Shown here piece after piece: positions 50,686-60,701 of a DNA stretch of 64,000 nt. The stretch comes from Arachidicoccus sp. BS20. Its GTDB lineage: Bacteria; Bacteroidota; Bacteroidia; Chitinophagales; Chitinophagaceae. A model generated the notes under the pieces. It was not told where the DNA came from. It did no database searches and saw only the letters and a program-made list of their open reading frames with translations. The stretch spans positions 62,001 through 126,000 of the forward strand of contig NZ_CP015971.1 in assembly GCF_001659705.1 (NCBI RefSeq), written 5' to 3'. Both the position numbers and the translations under genes were made by a program. Every line of letters begins with the position of its first letter. Position 1 is the stretch's first letter.

Positions 50686-53253
50686 ATGGCAAAAAATTTA
50701 TTGATAGTTGAGTCGCCTGCGAAAGCAAAAACCATTGAAAAAATTTTGGGCAAAGACTTCGAAGTTGTGAGCAGCTACGGGCATATCCGCGATTTGGACA
50801 AAGGCGATAACGGTATTGACATTGAACATAAATTTACGCCGCATTATATTGTTCCCGACGATAAAATTAAAGTTGTAAATCAATTAAAACAGCAGGCAAA
50901 AAAAGCAGGCGAAGTGTGGCTCGCATCGGATGAAGACCGTGAAGGAGAAAGCATCAGCTGGCATTTGGCGCAGGTTTTGGGGCTTGACCCGAAGACAACT
51001 AAAAGAATCGTTTTTCACGAAATTACCAAGCCTGCGATTGAACGCGCTGTGCAGAATCCGCGCACGATTGATATGAATTTGGTAGATGCGCAGCAAGCCC
51101 GTCGTGTATTGGACAGATTGGTTGGCTTTGAATTAAGTCCCGTTTTGTGGCGAAAAGTTGGTATGCAACGCAGCCTTAGCGCAGGTCGCGTGCAAAGTGT
51201 TGCCGTGCGGTTGATTGTGGAACGCGAAAGAGAAATCAATGCGTTCACAACCGAAAGTTCGTTCAAAGTTGAAGCTATTTTTCAGGCGGATGACATCAAT
51301 AAAAAGAAAGTAAATTTTAAAGCGGAAAGCGGCAACAAATTTGCCGATGCAACATCCGCAGAAGCATTTTTGGAAAGTTGTAAAAACGCAACATATAAAG
51401 TAAATGATATTCAGGTAAAGCCCGCGAAACGCACGCCGTCCGCACCTTTCACGACTTCGACATTGCAGCAGGAAGCAAGCCGCAAGCTTGGTTTCGGCGT
51501 GAGCAAAACCATGATGCTGGCGCAACGTTTGTACGAAAATGGTTTCATTACTTATATGCGTACCGATTCCGTGAATTTGAGTGCAATGGCTTTGGGCGAA
51601 ATTCAATCTGAAATAAAAAATTCATATGGCGAAAAATATTATCAGCCGCGCAAATTCAAAAACAAAAACGAAAGCGCACAAGAAGCGCACGAAGCCATTC
51701 GCCCGACATATATTCAAAACCACAGCATTGAAGGCTACGACGAAAAACGCTTGTACGATTTGATTTGGAAGCGCACCATTGCTTCGCAAATGAGCGACGC
51801 GGAATTTGAAAAAACAATTGCGAAAATTGATATTTCCACCAATAAAGAACAATTGACAGCAAGCGGCGAAGTAATGAAGTTTGACGGATTTCTCAAAGTG
51901 TATCTCGAAGGAAAAGACGATGAAGATGAAGACGAAAACAATGAAGGCGTATTGCCGCCGTTGCAGGTAAATCAGTCATTGGATTTTATTGAAATGACGG
52001 CAACAGAAAAATTCACTCGCCCTGCACCACGCTATACAGAAGCATCGCTGGTAAAGAAATTGGAAGAACTCGGCATCGGTCGCCCATCAACTTATGCGCC
52101 TACGATTTCTACCATTATGAAAAGAAATTATGTAGAAAAAAGCGACAAGCAAGGTACGCCGCGCGACATTCACATTCTTCATCTGGATAATAAAAATAGC
52201 ATTCGCCAAAAAAAGAAAACTGAAATCACAGGCGCGGATAAAGGCAAATTAATTCCTACGGATTTGGGCATGGTAGTTACGGATTTTCTCACGCAGCATT
52301 TTAAGAATGTGATGGATTATAATTTCACTGCACGCGTGGAAGAAGAATTTGACGAAATTGCCGAAGGCAAATTGGTTTGGAATAATATGATTCATACGTT
52401 CTATGGTCCGTTCCATCAAACCATTGAAAATACATTGGAAACTGCAGAACGCGCCAAAGGCGAACGCGAACTCGGCACCGACCCTGAAAGCGGCAAAAAA
52501 GTATATGCACGCATGGGACGCTACGGCGCTATGGTGCAGATAGGCGAAGCCGATGATGAAGTAAAGCCGCGTTTTGCATCGCTCAACAAAAACCAAAGCA
52601 TCGAAACTATTACGCTGGAGGAAGCATTGGATTTGTTCAAATTGCCATTCACGCTTGGCGATTATAAAGACGCAGAAGTAAGCGTAGGCGTTGGTCGTTA
52701 CGGTCCTTATGTAAAATGGGGCGAAACATTTATTTCCATTCCGCGCAGCACCGACCCATTCTCGGTGGATATGGACAAAGCCCTTGAATTGATTAAAGAA
52801 AAAGAAGCAGCCGATGCGCCGATTGGCTACTACGAAAGCAAACCTGTAACCAAAGGTAAAGGGCGTTTTGGTCCGTATATCAAGTGGGAAGATTTGTTTG
52901 TAAATGTTCCTAAACGGTACGATTTCGACAACCTTTCTCAAAAAGATATTGACGAGTTGGTTTCTCAAAAAATCGAGAAAGAGGCCAACCGTTATATTCA
53001 GCAATGGGAAAGCGAAAAAATATCAATTGAAAACGGTCGCTGGGGTCCGTTTATTCGTTTCGGGAAACTGATGCTGAAGTTAGGCAAACGCGCCGACGGC
53101 GAGAAATTTACGGATGAAGATTTGAAAACCATTTCTTTGGAAGAGGTAAAGAAAATCATTGAAAGCCAGGTGCCCGGTGCGTTTGAGAAGAAAACAAAGC
53201 CGGTTAAAAAAGCAGCGAAAAAATCGCCAACGAAAAAAGTCGTTAAAAAATAA
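50686..53253 (+). CDS. topA: DNA topoisomerase I
   Basis: 855 residues. Relaxes negative supercoils (type IA). The Toprim domain is in the first 120 residues (LIVESPAKAKTIEKIL, catalytic Glu9; SDEDREGE at 81-88). LSAGRVQSVAVR (164-175) and active-site Tyr290 in GFITYMRTDSV follow. Instead of the zinc-finger tail of E. coli TopA, the C-terminus has repeated topo_C_Rpt-type units (GRYGPYVKWG, GRFGPYIKWE, GRWGPFIRFG) and a Lys-rich end (KKTKPVKKAAKKSPTKK). TACTTTTG at 50627-50634 is a candidate -7 box. Confidence 0.95.
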   Translation: MAKNLLIVESPAKAKTIEKILGKDFEVVSSYGHIRDLDKGDNGIDIEHKFTPHYIVPDDKIKVVNQLKQQAKKAGEVWLASDEDREGESISWHLAQVLGLDPKTTKRIVFHEITKPAIERAVQNPRTIDMNLVDAQQARRVLDRLVGFELSPVLWRKVGMQRSLSAGRVQSVAVRLIVEREREINAFTTESSFKVEAIFQADDINKKKVNFKAESGNKFADATSAEAFLESCKNATYKVNDIQVKPAKRTPSAPFTTSTLQQEASRKLGFGVSKTMMLAQRLYENGFITYMRTDSVNLSAMALGEIQSEIKNSYGEKYYQPRKFKNKNESAQEAHEAIRPTYIQNHSIEGYDEKRLYDLIWKRTIASQMSDAEFEKTIAKIDISTNKEQLTASGEVMKFDGFLKVYLEGKDDEDEDENNEGVLPPLQVNQSLDFIEMTATEKFTRPAPRYTEASLVKKLEELGIGRPSTYAPTISTIMKRNYVEKSDKQGTPRDIHILHLDNKNSIRQKKKTEITGADKGKLIPTDLGMVVTDFLTQHFKNVMDYNFTARVEEEFDEIAEGKLVWNNMIHTFYGPFHQTIENTLETAERAKGERELGTDPESGKKVYARMGRYGAMVQIGEADDEVKPRFASLNKNQSIETITLEEALDLFKLPFTLGDYKDAEVSVGVGRYGPYVKWGETFISIPRSTDPFSVDMDKALELIKEKEAADAPIGYYESKPVTKGKGRFGPYIKWEDLFVNVPKRYDFDNLSQKDIDELVSQKIEKEANRYIQQWESEKISIENGRWGPFIRFGKLMLKLGKRADGEKFTDEDLKTISLEEVKKIIESQVPGAFEKKTKPVKKAAKKSPTKKVVKK

Positions 53254-53264
53254 ATTATATAGTT

Positions 53265-53801
53265 ATGCAAAGAACTCACTTGTATGTACGCGCAGTAGTT
53301 ATGTTATTCCTAATAACTGCTCTGACGATATTGTCGAGCAACGTAAAGGCGCAAAAATTATTTTTTGTCTTCGGGCATGTAGGCTACGCACAACCCGGCA
53401 ATGGTGGTTTGATGAACGATTACAAATTTGGTTTGGGGGCGGAAGCCGGTGGCGGTATAAGAATTATTCATAAAACTTACGTTACGGGTACTATCGGTTA
53501 TTCTTATTTTGCAGATGTGAAAAATGGTCCGGGGCATTTATCTTATACGCCTGTTCGTTTCGGTATTCGTCAGAATTTTTTGCCGTTAAACATCTTATTC
53601 CTTCATGCCGATGTCGGTTCCGCAAGTGTAAAAAATAATATTACCAGCGGTAACCGCTTTACGGGTTCTTTCGGCGCCGGCGTAAAATTGGGTCCTCTGG
53701 AAGGACAAATAGATTACGAATTAATCGGGAAAAAATCAGCCGACCCATCAGGAACAAATGGCTGGGTTGCGTTTAAACTCGGTTGGCGCTTCGGATTATA
53801 A
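53265..53801 (+). CDS. Outer-membrane beta-barrel protein of unknown function
   Basis: 178 residues. A signal peptide (VVMLFLITALTILSSNVKAQ) is followed by eight or so short amphipathic strands (FGLGAEAGGGIRII, TYVTGTIGYSYFAD, TPVRFGIRQNF, FTGSFGAGVKLGPLEG, WVAFKLGWRFGL) ending in an aromatic residue pattern, as in small porin-like or OmpX-like barrels. It follows topA by 11 bases and may be read from the same transcript. No ligand or family name assigned. Confidence 0.68.
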   Translation: MQRTHLYVRAVVMLFLITALTILSSNVKAQKLFFVFGHVGYAQPGNGGLMNDYKFGLGAEAGGGIRIIHKTYVTGTIGYSYFADVKNGPGHLSYTPVRFGIRQNFLPLNILFLHADVGSASVKNNITSGNRFTGSFGAGVKLGPLEGQIDYELIGKKSADPSGTNGWVAFKLGWRFGL

Positions 53802-53963
53802 ATATAAAGAAAAGTAAAATGCCGGTTTTTCGGTTGAGGGCAATAAACAATATTGCTCATTGATTTTTTGTTTTAATACTTCCCGATTGTGCATCAGACT
53901 TCAACATATTTCTGTTCAAATAGATAGAACATTTCTTAATTGAAAATAAATTCGGGCTTGAAA

Positions 53964-53993
53964 AAAGCGTTGCAAAAAATTATGCAACGCTTT
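53964..53993 (-). terminator. Terminator of the RND efflux operon
   Basis: AAAGCGTTGC and GCAACGCTTT pair around an A/T loop; on the minus strand the stem is followed by TTTTTT. It lies about 32 bases after the permease stop. Confidence 0.85.
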
Positions 53994-54025
53994 CTTTCAT
54001 TAAACACAGTCAATCATCCAATCAA

Positions 54026-57000
54026 CTAATTTTCCCGTTCCTCAGCCAATCGCTTTAAATACAAAGCTTTTGCTCGTTTAAAGCGAACGCTCCTGTTGGC
54101 TTTAAATTCATTTTTCAATAAGAAATAAAATCCAATCCAGGTTGCAAAGAAAATGATAGCGGTAAGTTTGGGTATATACATTGATGCCGCGAATGCTGCA
54201 ATAGCCGCCGTTACCAATGATACTAAGAACGGTTTCACTAATTTTCTTTCCAAACAGATATCTACCACATAATAAACCGTAGGCACTACAACCAAAGTCA
54301 ATAACAACGAACTCGTCAATCCGCCGATGATAACCCAAGCCATTCCCGATTTTACTTCGGAGCCCGAACCCGTCGCCAAAGCCATCGGCAACATACCGGT
54401 AATCATTGCAATGGTCGTCATCATAATCGGGCGGAAACGCTCGCGTCCTGCTTCGATTAATGCTTCTTTCAAAGGTCGTCCTTGTGCTTTTAAGTGATTG
54501 GTAAAATCGACTAAGAGAATACCGTTTTTTGCCACCAATCCCATCAACATAATTAAACCAATCATTGCGAAAATGGATAATTCCTGCTGTGTTAATGCCA
54601 ATGCGAGGAATGCACCAATCATTGCCAAAGGCAACGCAAACAACACCACGAAAGGATAAATAGCGCTTTCGTACAATGCCACCATAATGAAATACACGAG
54701 CAAAATACCAATGCCTAATGCCATTAACAAGCTCGTCATAGAATCCTGCATATCTTTTTGATTGCCGATAAAATCGGCGGTTACACCCGCAGGAAATTTA
54801 TACTTCGCAAACTTCGCGCGAATGCTGTCGCCGACTGTTCCGTTGGAAACGCCGATGACTGTTGCATTAATCGTAATCGAAGGCAAACGATTAGTTCTTT
54901 CCAACACCGATTCGCCAATTATTTCTTTCACTTCGGCGAATTGCGAGAGTTGAAATGATTGTCCGTTTGCGCCTGTAAAAGTCAGTCTTTTTAAATCATC
55001 GATGCTGCTTCTGTCGAAGCGGGAAAATTCCACCATAATGTCGTATTCGTTGCCATTGTATTTATATTTCGCATTGTCATTTCCGCGAAAAGCAACAGAA
55101 ATAGCGTTGCCCACATCCGAAGGATTCACGCCAAAGATTGCCATCTTTTCCCTGTCCAGAGTAACATCGTATTCGGGCTTCGGATTTTTGGTAGAGAACT
55201 CAACATAATTTGTCCCGTGAACGGCTGCAACCATTTGTTTTAAAGTATCTGCAACGGTGCGAACAACTTCATGTGTCGGTCCTTTTACGGCAATCTGAAT
55301 ATCGGGCTGCGCTGCGTTTCCCGTAATATCGACCTGCGAAACCGAAGCTTTCACGCCCGGAATTTTTGAAATACTATCCACCATTCTTGAACCAAAATCA
55401 TCGGACGAATAATTGCGTTTCGATTTATCTGTCAATTTTACATTTATTTCTGCAAGATTGCTGTTGCTCGTAGTCCCAAGCCCAGTGCTGGAATAGCCGA
55501 TATTAGAAAAAACATCCACTACATCTTTTTGCCGCAATACAATTTGTTCCGCTTTTTCGGTAATCATATTGGTTTCATACAAAGATGTTTGCGGTGCCAT
55601 TTCAAGCTTGATTACCAATTGTCCCTGGTCGCCTTTACTCACGAAGGTCGCGCCGATTAATCCACTTCCGAAAATGGCAAACGTAATTGCAAACAACACA
55701 ACGATGATGCCGAGCAAAGAAAGCTTCGTCCATTTATTTTTCAAGAACCAGCGTAATGCGCTTGTGTAGCTGTCGCGAAATCCGTCCAACACTTTTTCAA
55801 ACCAAAGATTTAATCTTCCCCACAAACTTTTTTTAGACAGATGAACCAATCTTCCGAAACGCGATGCGAGCAATGGCGTTAAAGTAAAACATACAAACAG
55901 GCTCATTAATGTAGAACATACAACCACTAAGGCAAATTCGCGCAGGATAGAACCGATTAATCCGCTTGTTAAAGCCATTGGTAAAAACACCACGACATCT
56001 ACCAATGTAATTGCCATTGCGGTAAACCCAATTTCGCTGCGACCGTCTATTGTCGCGGTTTTGCGGTTCTTTCCCATTTCCATATGGCGCATAATATTTT
56101 CCAGAATCACAATGGAATCGTCCACCAAAATTCCCACAACCAACGACAACGCCATGAGTGTCATCAGGTTTAGCGACATGCCGAAAAGATACATGAAAAT
56201 AAAGGTCGGAATCATGGATGATGGCAGCGCAACCAATACAAATAACGAACTGCGGACGCTGTGTAAGAAAAATAACATGACCACCGAAACGATAACAACC
56301 GCAATCATCAAATCGTCCATTACGGCATTTGCCGATTGCAGGGTGTAAGTCGATTGGTCGGTTGCAATATCAAAGTGCAAATGAATGTCTTTGTACTGCG
56401 TTTCCAAATCCTTCAATCTTTGCTGCACAAGTTTGCTCACATTTACCGCGTTGGCATCGGTTTGTTTTTGCACCTGAATACCGATGGAAGGTTTGCCGTT
56501 CATGTGATTGAGTTGAGTAGGTTCTTCAGCGCCGTCCACAACATCGGCGACATCGCTCAGGTAAACTTTACCGCCGCCGGAAGTTTGCAGCACCACCATT
56601 TTGCGCACAGCATCTACATCCTGAAACTTTGCATCAAACTTAATAGTGTATTCGCTTGCGTCGGCTTTGACTTGTCCGGCAGGCGTGGAAAGGCTTGAAG
56701 CATTGATAATTTGCGCCAACTGACCAATGCTCATGCCATAAGATTTCAGTTTATCTTGATTGACATTTACCAAAATTTGTCTTTCCGTTCCGCCGATAAT
56801 TGTTACCTGTCCAACGCCTGGAACGTTGGCTATCTGTGGTTTTATCTGTTGGTCAATGATGTCATACAACGAACGCGAATCGGATGTAGAAGTAACGCTC
56901 ATCATCAGAATTGGAATATCATCCGATGAAAATTTATTGATGACAGGCTTATCAACATCGGTTGGTAATTGGGAAGTAATCGCATCTACCTTGCGCTGCG

Positions 57001-57325
57001 CATCGCTGATGGCTTTGTCCACATCAACACCGTTCAACAAACGAATCGTGATAATTGAAGCGCCTTCCATGCTGGATGATGTTATCTGGTCAATACCTTC
57101 TAAAGATGAAACGCCGTCTTCAATTTTCTTGGTTACATTGTTCTCGATTTCATCGGCAGACGCGCCGCGATATGTGGTGTTGATGCTGATAATATTGGCA
57201 TTGAATTTTGGCAGTAGGTTATAATTCAAACTTCTGTACGACATAATGCCGAACAATATCAACACCGTGAAAATCACGAGAATCAACAACGGTCTTTTGA
57301 TGGCTAATTCGGTTAATTTTTTCAT
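54026..57325 (-). CDS. RND multidrug efflux permease (HAE1/AcrB type)
   Basis: 1099 residues, slightly longer than AcrB because of a C-terminal extension with two extra hydrophobic segments and a basic tail. N-terminal helix FTVLILFGIMSYRSLNYNLLP, proton-relay acidic pair in LVDDSIVILENI, porter-domain repeats and GRERFRPIMMTTIAMITGMLPMALATGSGSE (broken) are standard. It moves drugs or other small molecules out of the cell with proton influx. The adaptor and outer-membrane gene are upstream. The 114-base gap after the adaptor gene contains an inverted-repeat element. Confidence 0.93.
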   Translation of the reverse strand: MKKLTELAIKRPLLILVIFTVLILFGIMSYRSLNYNLLPKFNANIISINTTYRGASADEIENNVTKKIEDGVSSLEGIDQITSSSMEGASIITIRLLNGVDVDKAISDAQRKVDAITSQLPTDVDKPVINKFSSDDIPILMMSVTSTSDSRSLYDIIDQQIKPQIANVPGVGQVTIIGGTERQILVNVNQDKLKSYGMSIGQLAQIINASSLSTPAGQVKADASEYTIKFDAKFQDVDAVRKMVVLQTSGGGKVYLSDVADVVDGAEEPTQLNHMNGKPSIGIQVQKQTDANAVNVSKLVQQRLKDLETQYKDIHLHFDIATDQSTYTLQSANAVMDDLMIAVVIVSVVMLFFLHSVRSSLFVLVALPSSMIPTFIFMYLFGMSLNLMTLMALSLVVGILVDDSIVILENIMRHMEMGKNRKTATIDGRSEIGFTAMAITLVDVVVFLPMALTSGLIGSILREFALVVVCSTLMSLFVCFTLTPLLASRFGRLVHLSKKSLWGRLNLWFEKVLDGFRDSYTSALRWFLKNKWTKLSLLGIIVVLFAITFAIFGSGLIGATFVSKGDQGQLVIKLEMAPQTSLYETNMITEKAEQIVLRQKDVVDVFSNIGYSSTGLGTTSNSNLAEINVKLTDKSKRNYSSDDFGSRMVDSISKIPGVKASVSQVDITGNAAQPDIQIAVKGPTHEVVRTVADTLKQMVAAVHGTNYVEFSTKNPKPEYDVTLDREKMAIFGVNPSDVGNAISVAFRGNDNAKYKYNGNEYDIMVEFSRFDRSSIDDLKRLTFTGANGQSFQLSQFAEVKEIIGESVLERTNRLPSITINATVIGVSNGTVGDSIRAKFAKYKFPAGVTADFIGNQKDMQDSMTSLLMALGIGILLVYFIMVALYESAIYPFVVLFALPLAMIGAFLALALTQQELSIFAMIGLIMLMGLVAKNGILLVDFTNHLKAQGRPLKEALIEAGRERFRPIMMTTIAMITGMLPMALATGSGSEVKSGMAWVIIGGLTSSLLLTLVVVPTVYYVVDICLERKLVKPFLVSLVTAAIAAFAASMYIPKLTAIIFFATWIGFYFLLKNEFKANRSVRFKRAKALYLKRLAEEREN

Positions 57326-57358
57326 TACTATAAATTAAAAAGTAAAAATTATTTGTGG

Positions 57359-57439
57359 TTTCTCACAGAGTTCGCAAAGTAAGTGGGACACAGAGGAAAT
57401 GTCTTTGTGCCTCAATTTCTCTGTGCGCACTGTGTGAAA
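57359..57439. repeat. Intergenic inverted-repeat element between efflux permease and adaptor
   Basis: TTTCTCACAGAG and GTGTGAAA-type ends, with CACAGAGGAAAT mirrored by ATTTCTCTGTG inside. Built of degenerate CACAGAG units. It lies inside an operon, so it is transcribed and may form an RNA hairpin that affects permease expression. Confidence 0.5.
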
Positions 57440-58501
57440 TTATTCTGTAATCGCTTTTACCAATGAACCTTCTTTCAGATTGATTTGTCCGCTTGTAATC
57501 ACTTGCTCGCCTGTGTTTAAGCCGCTTTTCACTTCAATCAAATCGCCGATTTCTTTTCCTGTAACGATGTTTTTAGTGATGACTTTTCCGTTTTCAACCA
57601 CATACACTTTCGGTGTTTGCATTCCTTCCAACAAAGAAGAACGTGGAATCAGAATTGCCGTTCCTGAAGATTTTCTTTCAAAATTTACATAGGCAAAAGT
57701 TCCCGCTTTTAACGGATGCGCATCACTGTTTTGTAAAGTAATTTCTACCTGGTAATTATGCGTAGCATCGCCTTTGTCGCTGATAAAATTGATGTGTCCT
57801 TTGAAAATGGTATTCGGATAAATATCCGTTGTTACCAAAACTTCCTGACCAATTTTTAAAGAATAAACATCGGCTTCGTTCACATTTACATCCGCTTTTA
57901 AACTTGATAAATCCACGATGTGTCCGAGCGAATTTCCTACTGCAACATATTCGCCGGATTCTTTTAGTTTCGTAACAATTTGTCCGTTAATCGGTGCTTT
58001 GATTTTGGTGTCGGAAAGTTGCTTGTTCAGCAAATCAATTTGGTTTACTGCATTGTCGTAATTCAACTTTGTGTTTTGTACATCCTGCAAAGTGGTTGCA
58101 TTGCCCGCGTACAAAGTATCGTTACGTTTCAGGTCTTTTTCCAATTTGTTTTTGTTGGTTACCGCCTGCTCTAAATTGAGCTGTATTGCACGGTTGTCAA
58201 GACTTGCGACAACTTCGCCTTGAGAAACCCTTGTTCCCAAATTAAAGTTTACCGAAACCAATTTCCCTGCAACAATTGCATTTATATCTGCTTCTTTAAA
58301 AGGAATCAACGTGCCGACTTTTACCAAACTATCATTATAGTTTTGCAAAGCAACGGTATAAATGTTTACGGGAATTTGCAAGTTTGTAATAGGCGCAACT
58401 GCTTTCTTTTGGTCAATTTCTTTTTTATTGGATGCAAGTTTAAAAGCAATTGCCCCAAGTACCAAAACAACAAAAGCGATGATGAATATTCTTCTTAACA
58501 T
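57440..58501 (-). CDS. RND efflux periplasmic adaptor subunit (membrane fusion protein)
   Basis: 353 residues. An N-terminal anchor helix (IFIIAFVVLVLGAIAFKLA) without lipobox, a barrel-sandwich lipoyl half (GKLVSVNFNLGTRVSQGEVVA), a coiled-coil hairpin of moderate length (LEQAVTNKNKLEKDLKRND to QIDLLNKQL), the second lipoyl half (IKAPINGQIVTKLKESGEYVAVG), and a beta-barrel plus membrane-proximal part. It links the inner-membrane permease to the TolC channel. Confidence 0.92.
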   Translation of the reverse strand: MLRRIFIIAFVVLVLGAIAFKLASNKKEIDQKKAVAPITNLQIPVNIYTVALQNYNDSLVKVGTLIPFKEADINAIVAGKLVSVNFNLGTRVSQGEVVASLDNRAIQLNLEQAVTNKNKLEKDLKRNDTLYAGNATTLQDVQNTKLNYDNAVNQIDLLNKQLSDTKIKAPINGQIVTKLKESGEYVAVGNSLGHIVDLSSLKADVNVNEADVYSLKIGQEVLVTTDIYPNTIFKGHINFISDKGDATHNYQVEITLQNSDAHPLKAGTFAYVNFERKSSGTAILIPRSSLLEGMQTPKVYVVENGKVITKNIVTGKEIGDLIEVKSGLNTGEQVITSGQINLKEGSLVKAITE

Positions 58502-58528
58502 AAAATAAATTTTACAAAGAGTGGATGA

Positions 58529-59902
58529 TTATAATTGTTCAAAATATTGTTTGAGTGTTCCGGCAGATTTGTGCAAATCAAGCTGTGCACGATAAAAATC
58601 AAGCAGCGATTGCAGGTAATTATTCTGTGCATCGCGGTATGAATTTTCTGCGTTCAACAATGCACTTAAATCGGAAGTTCCCTGCTGATAAGCGAGCGAT
58701 GTATTATCGTATACTTCATGAGCAAGCACCATGTTGGCGCGGTTTACAGAGATGGACGAATCTGTTCTTTGCAGGGAAACAACTGAATTTTGATACTGCA
58801 AATTCTGGTTGTCTTCATTCAGCTTTAAATTGTTAATTGCGTTTTCATAATCAACGGTAGCTTCCTTGTATTGCGCGCTGCGTCTGAGTCCCGTGAAAAT
58901 ATTCCATGTTAATTTCAAACCGACTGCGGAATAATCATACAACTTTCCATAAGCATCACTCATGGAATTTCCGAAACCGTTCAAACCATATCTTGCATAA
59001 GCGGACAACGATGGAATTGCACCTGCTTTAATATTTTTTCTGTTGAAATCATACAAAGAAATCTGCGCTTTTTGTTGCAAATAGGGCGTTGTGGTTGCGT
59101 AATTAAATTCCGGAACGGGAGCAGTTGCGTCGGGCGTAAATTGTAGCCAGCGCGAAGTGTCGGACAATTGAATATCGGTCGATTGCGGCACGCCGATACT
59201 GTTTTTTAAAACATTATAACTATAAGATAAGTTGCTTTGCGTTGTAGCAAGTTGCGAAATCACGTTGTTTAAATTTACCTGAACCTGCATCAAATCGGCT
59301 TTTTTTGCTACGCCTTGATTAAAGCGGAGTTGAGCCACTTGCAATAATTTTTCATAACGATTTTTATCGTCAAGTTGCAATTCCAATTGTTTTTGCAAAA
59401 CGATTATTTGAAAATATGCAGCCGCAATATTATAAATCAGCGATTCATCGTTTGCTTGTTTATTCAATAAAGACAATTGCTTATTTGGTTCGGAAGCTTT
59501 GATGCCAACGAGCTTTGCCTGATTATAGATTTGTTGGTCAAGTTCGCCTGTAAAGCCCGCAGCATAAGGAGTTCCGAGTTTTATAATAATGTCTCCGGAG
59601 CCGCTGCCGCTTGGTACGCCGGGGATTGTTGAGCCGTCGGAAGAAGTCATGCTTAAAACGCTGGACTGAACTTTTAAATTTCTGTCGAGGTTTCCATTGA
59701 TGCTTACCTGCGGCAGATAATCGGCAAGCGCTTCATTGGCTTTTTGTTTGGATTGCTCAATATTGTTTTCCTGTATTTTTACGGAAATATGGTTTTTTAA
59801 CCCGTAATTGATACATTGTTTTAACGTCATGGATTGCTGTGCGCGGCTTTGAAAAAAAGCCGATGTGAGCAAGATTATCAAACCAAAAGACTTTTGTAGC
59901 AT
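58529..59902 (-). CDS. TolC-family outer-membrane efflux channel
   Basis: 457 residues with a signal peptide (LIILLTSAFFQSRAQ). Two OEP repeats: helical blocks with strand insertions (INYGLKNHISVKIQENNIEQSKQKANEALADYLPQVSINGNL broken here as INYGLKNHISVKI and ADYLPQVSINGNL) and a second set ending in AYQQGTSDLSALLNAENSYRD, typical for TolC proteins. It forms the exit duct of the efflux pump encoded next to it. It ends 27 bases before the adaptor gene. Confidence 0.92.
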   Translation of the reverse strand: MLQKSFGLIILLTSAFFQSRAQQSMTLKQCINYGLKNHISVKIQENNIEQSKQKANEALADYLPQVSINGNLDRNLKVQSSVLSMTSSDGSTIPGVPSGSGSGDIIIKLGTPYAAGFTGELDQQIYNQAKLVGIKASEPNKQLSLLNKQANDESLIYNIAAAYFQIIVLQKQLELQLDDKNRYEKLLQVAQLRFNQGVAKKADLMQVQVNLNNVISQLATTQSNLSYSYNVLKNSIGVPQSTDIQLSDTSRWLQFTPDATAPVPEFNYATTTPYLQQKAQISLYDFNRKNIKAGAIPSLSAYARYGLNGFGNSMSDAYGKLYDYSAVGLKLTWNIFTGLRRSAQYKEATVDYENAINNLKLNEDNQNLQYQNSVVSLQRTDSSISVNRANMVLAHEVYDNTSLAYQQGTSDLSALLNAENSYRDAQNNYLQSLLDFYRAQLDLHKSAGTLKQYFEQL

Positions 59903-60058
59903 TTCTAAAATATTTGTGGGTTCTTATTTATTAGAAAGTTGATGCAAAGTAATTTTAAGTATTTCTCAACTGAAAGGGATTTTCGATAACCGGCTGTATT
60001 CAATCGGTAAATGACGCCGGATAACCTCAAATTAGTAGATATAACAACTTTATAAAAA

Positions 60059-60520
60059 TCAACATTGTTCGGGATTGATTCTTTCCAGCACATTCTTTAA
60101 AGTTTCGAGCAATTCTTTTCTTGCTTTTTTTGTAAGGAAAGAAAAAATTTTTTCTTCTGCTTCGTGAATCATTTGCCGTACTTGCTCTGCAACAAAATCT
60201 CCGGCATCAGTCGTTTGCACGATTGTTTTGCGCTTGTCTTCAGGATGCGCTACTATTTTAATCAGCCCTTTTTTTTCAAATACAGAAAGTGTACGCTTTA
60301 CAGACGATTTATCTCTTTTTGAATAAGTGGCAATATCTTGCTGTGTCAAGTTTTCGCCAAGAAATACAGTCATTAGTACCGGAAGCTGGTCGATAGCAAT
60401 CGGCATTCTTCTTTCTTTCATCATATCGTTTCCGAACTTATGTATCACTTGGCTGATGCTGTGAACATATGGTGTAAGCATCCCTTCCAATTCTTTTAAA
60501 TACGGATTATTGCTCTTCAT
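60059..60520 (-). CDS. MarR-family transcriptional regulator of the efflux operon
   Basis: 153 residues. The winged helix-turn-helix is in LTQQDIATYSKRDKSSVKRTLSVFEKKGLIK, followed by the wing (AHPEDKRKTIVQTTDAGD) and C-terminal dimer helices. It is the first gene of the leftward cluster, 156 bases before the TolC-type gene. Its promoter holds a perfect 22-bp palindrome between the -33 and -7 elements, as expected for an autoregulated repressor of an efflux pump. The inducer is unknown. Confidence 0.92.
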   Translation of the reverse strand: MKSNNPYLKELEGMLTPYVHSISQVIHKFGNDMMKERRMPIAIDQLPVLMTVFLGENLTQQDIATYSKRDKSSVKRTLSVFEKKGLIKIVAHPEDKRKTIVQTTDAGDFVAEQVRQMIHEAEEKIFSFLTKKARKELLETLKNVLERINPEQC

Positions 60521-60540
60521 TTTAAAGGTTTAATTCCCTG

Positions 60541-60573
60541 CAAAAGTAAATTTTTGTTGATATATCAACAAAA
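60541..60573 (-). promoter_or_regulatory. MarR promoter with operator palindrome
   Basis: Reading the minus strand: TTTG (complement of 60569-60572), 20 bases, then TACTTTTG (complement of 60541-60548), an excellent promoter. The palindrome 60552-60573 has arms TTTTGTTGATA and TATCAACAAAA with no mismatch and no spacer. Binding there would block RNA polymerase. The start codon lies about 21 bases downstream of the -7 box. Confidence 0.85.
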
Positions 60574-60701
60574 TATTATTTCTCATTTATTTTTTATTGA
60601 AACAATAGAAAATTCAGTTTTTATTCAGAATTGAAAATTAATCTTGCACGTTTTTATTGCTTAATGAGTTTATAAATTCAAAAAAGAGGAGGAAAGTAAT
60701 T

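Noticed and set aside
52249-53004. 251-codon open frame antisense to topA
   Set aside because: It lies wholly inside a well-supported gene, has no recognisable domain, and its composition is that of a reverse-frame shadow.
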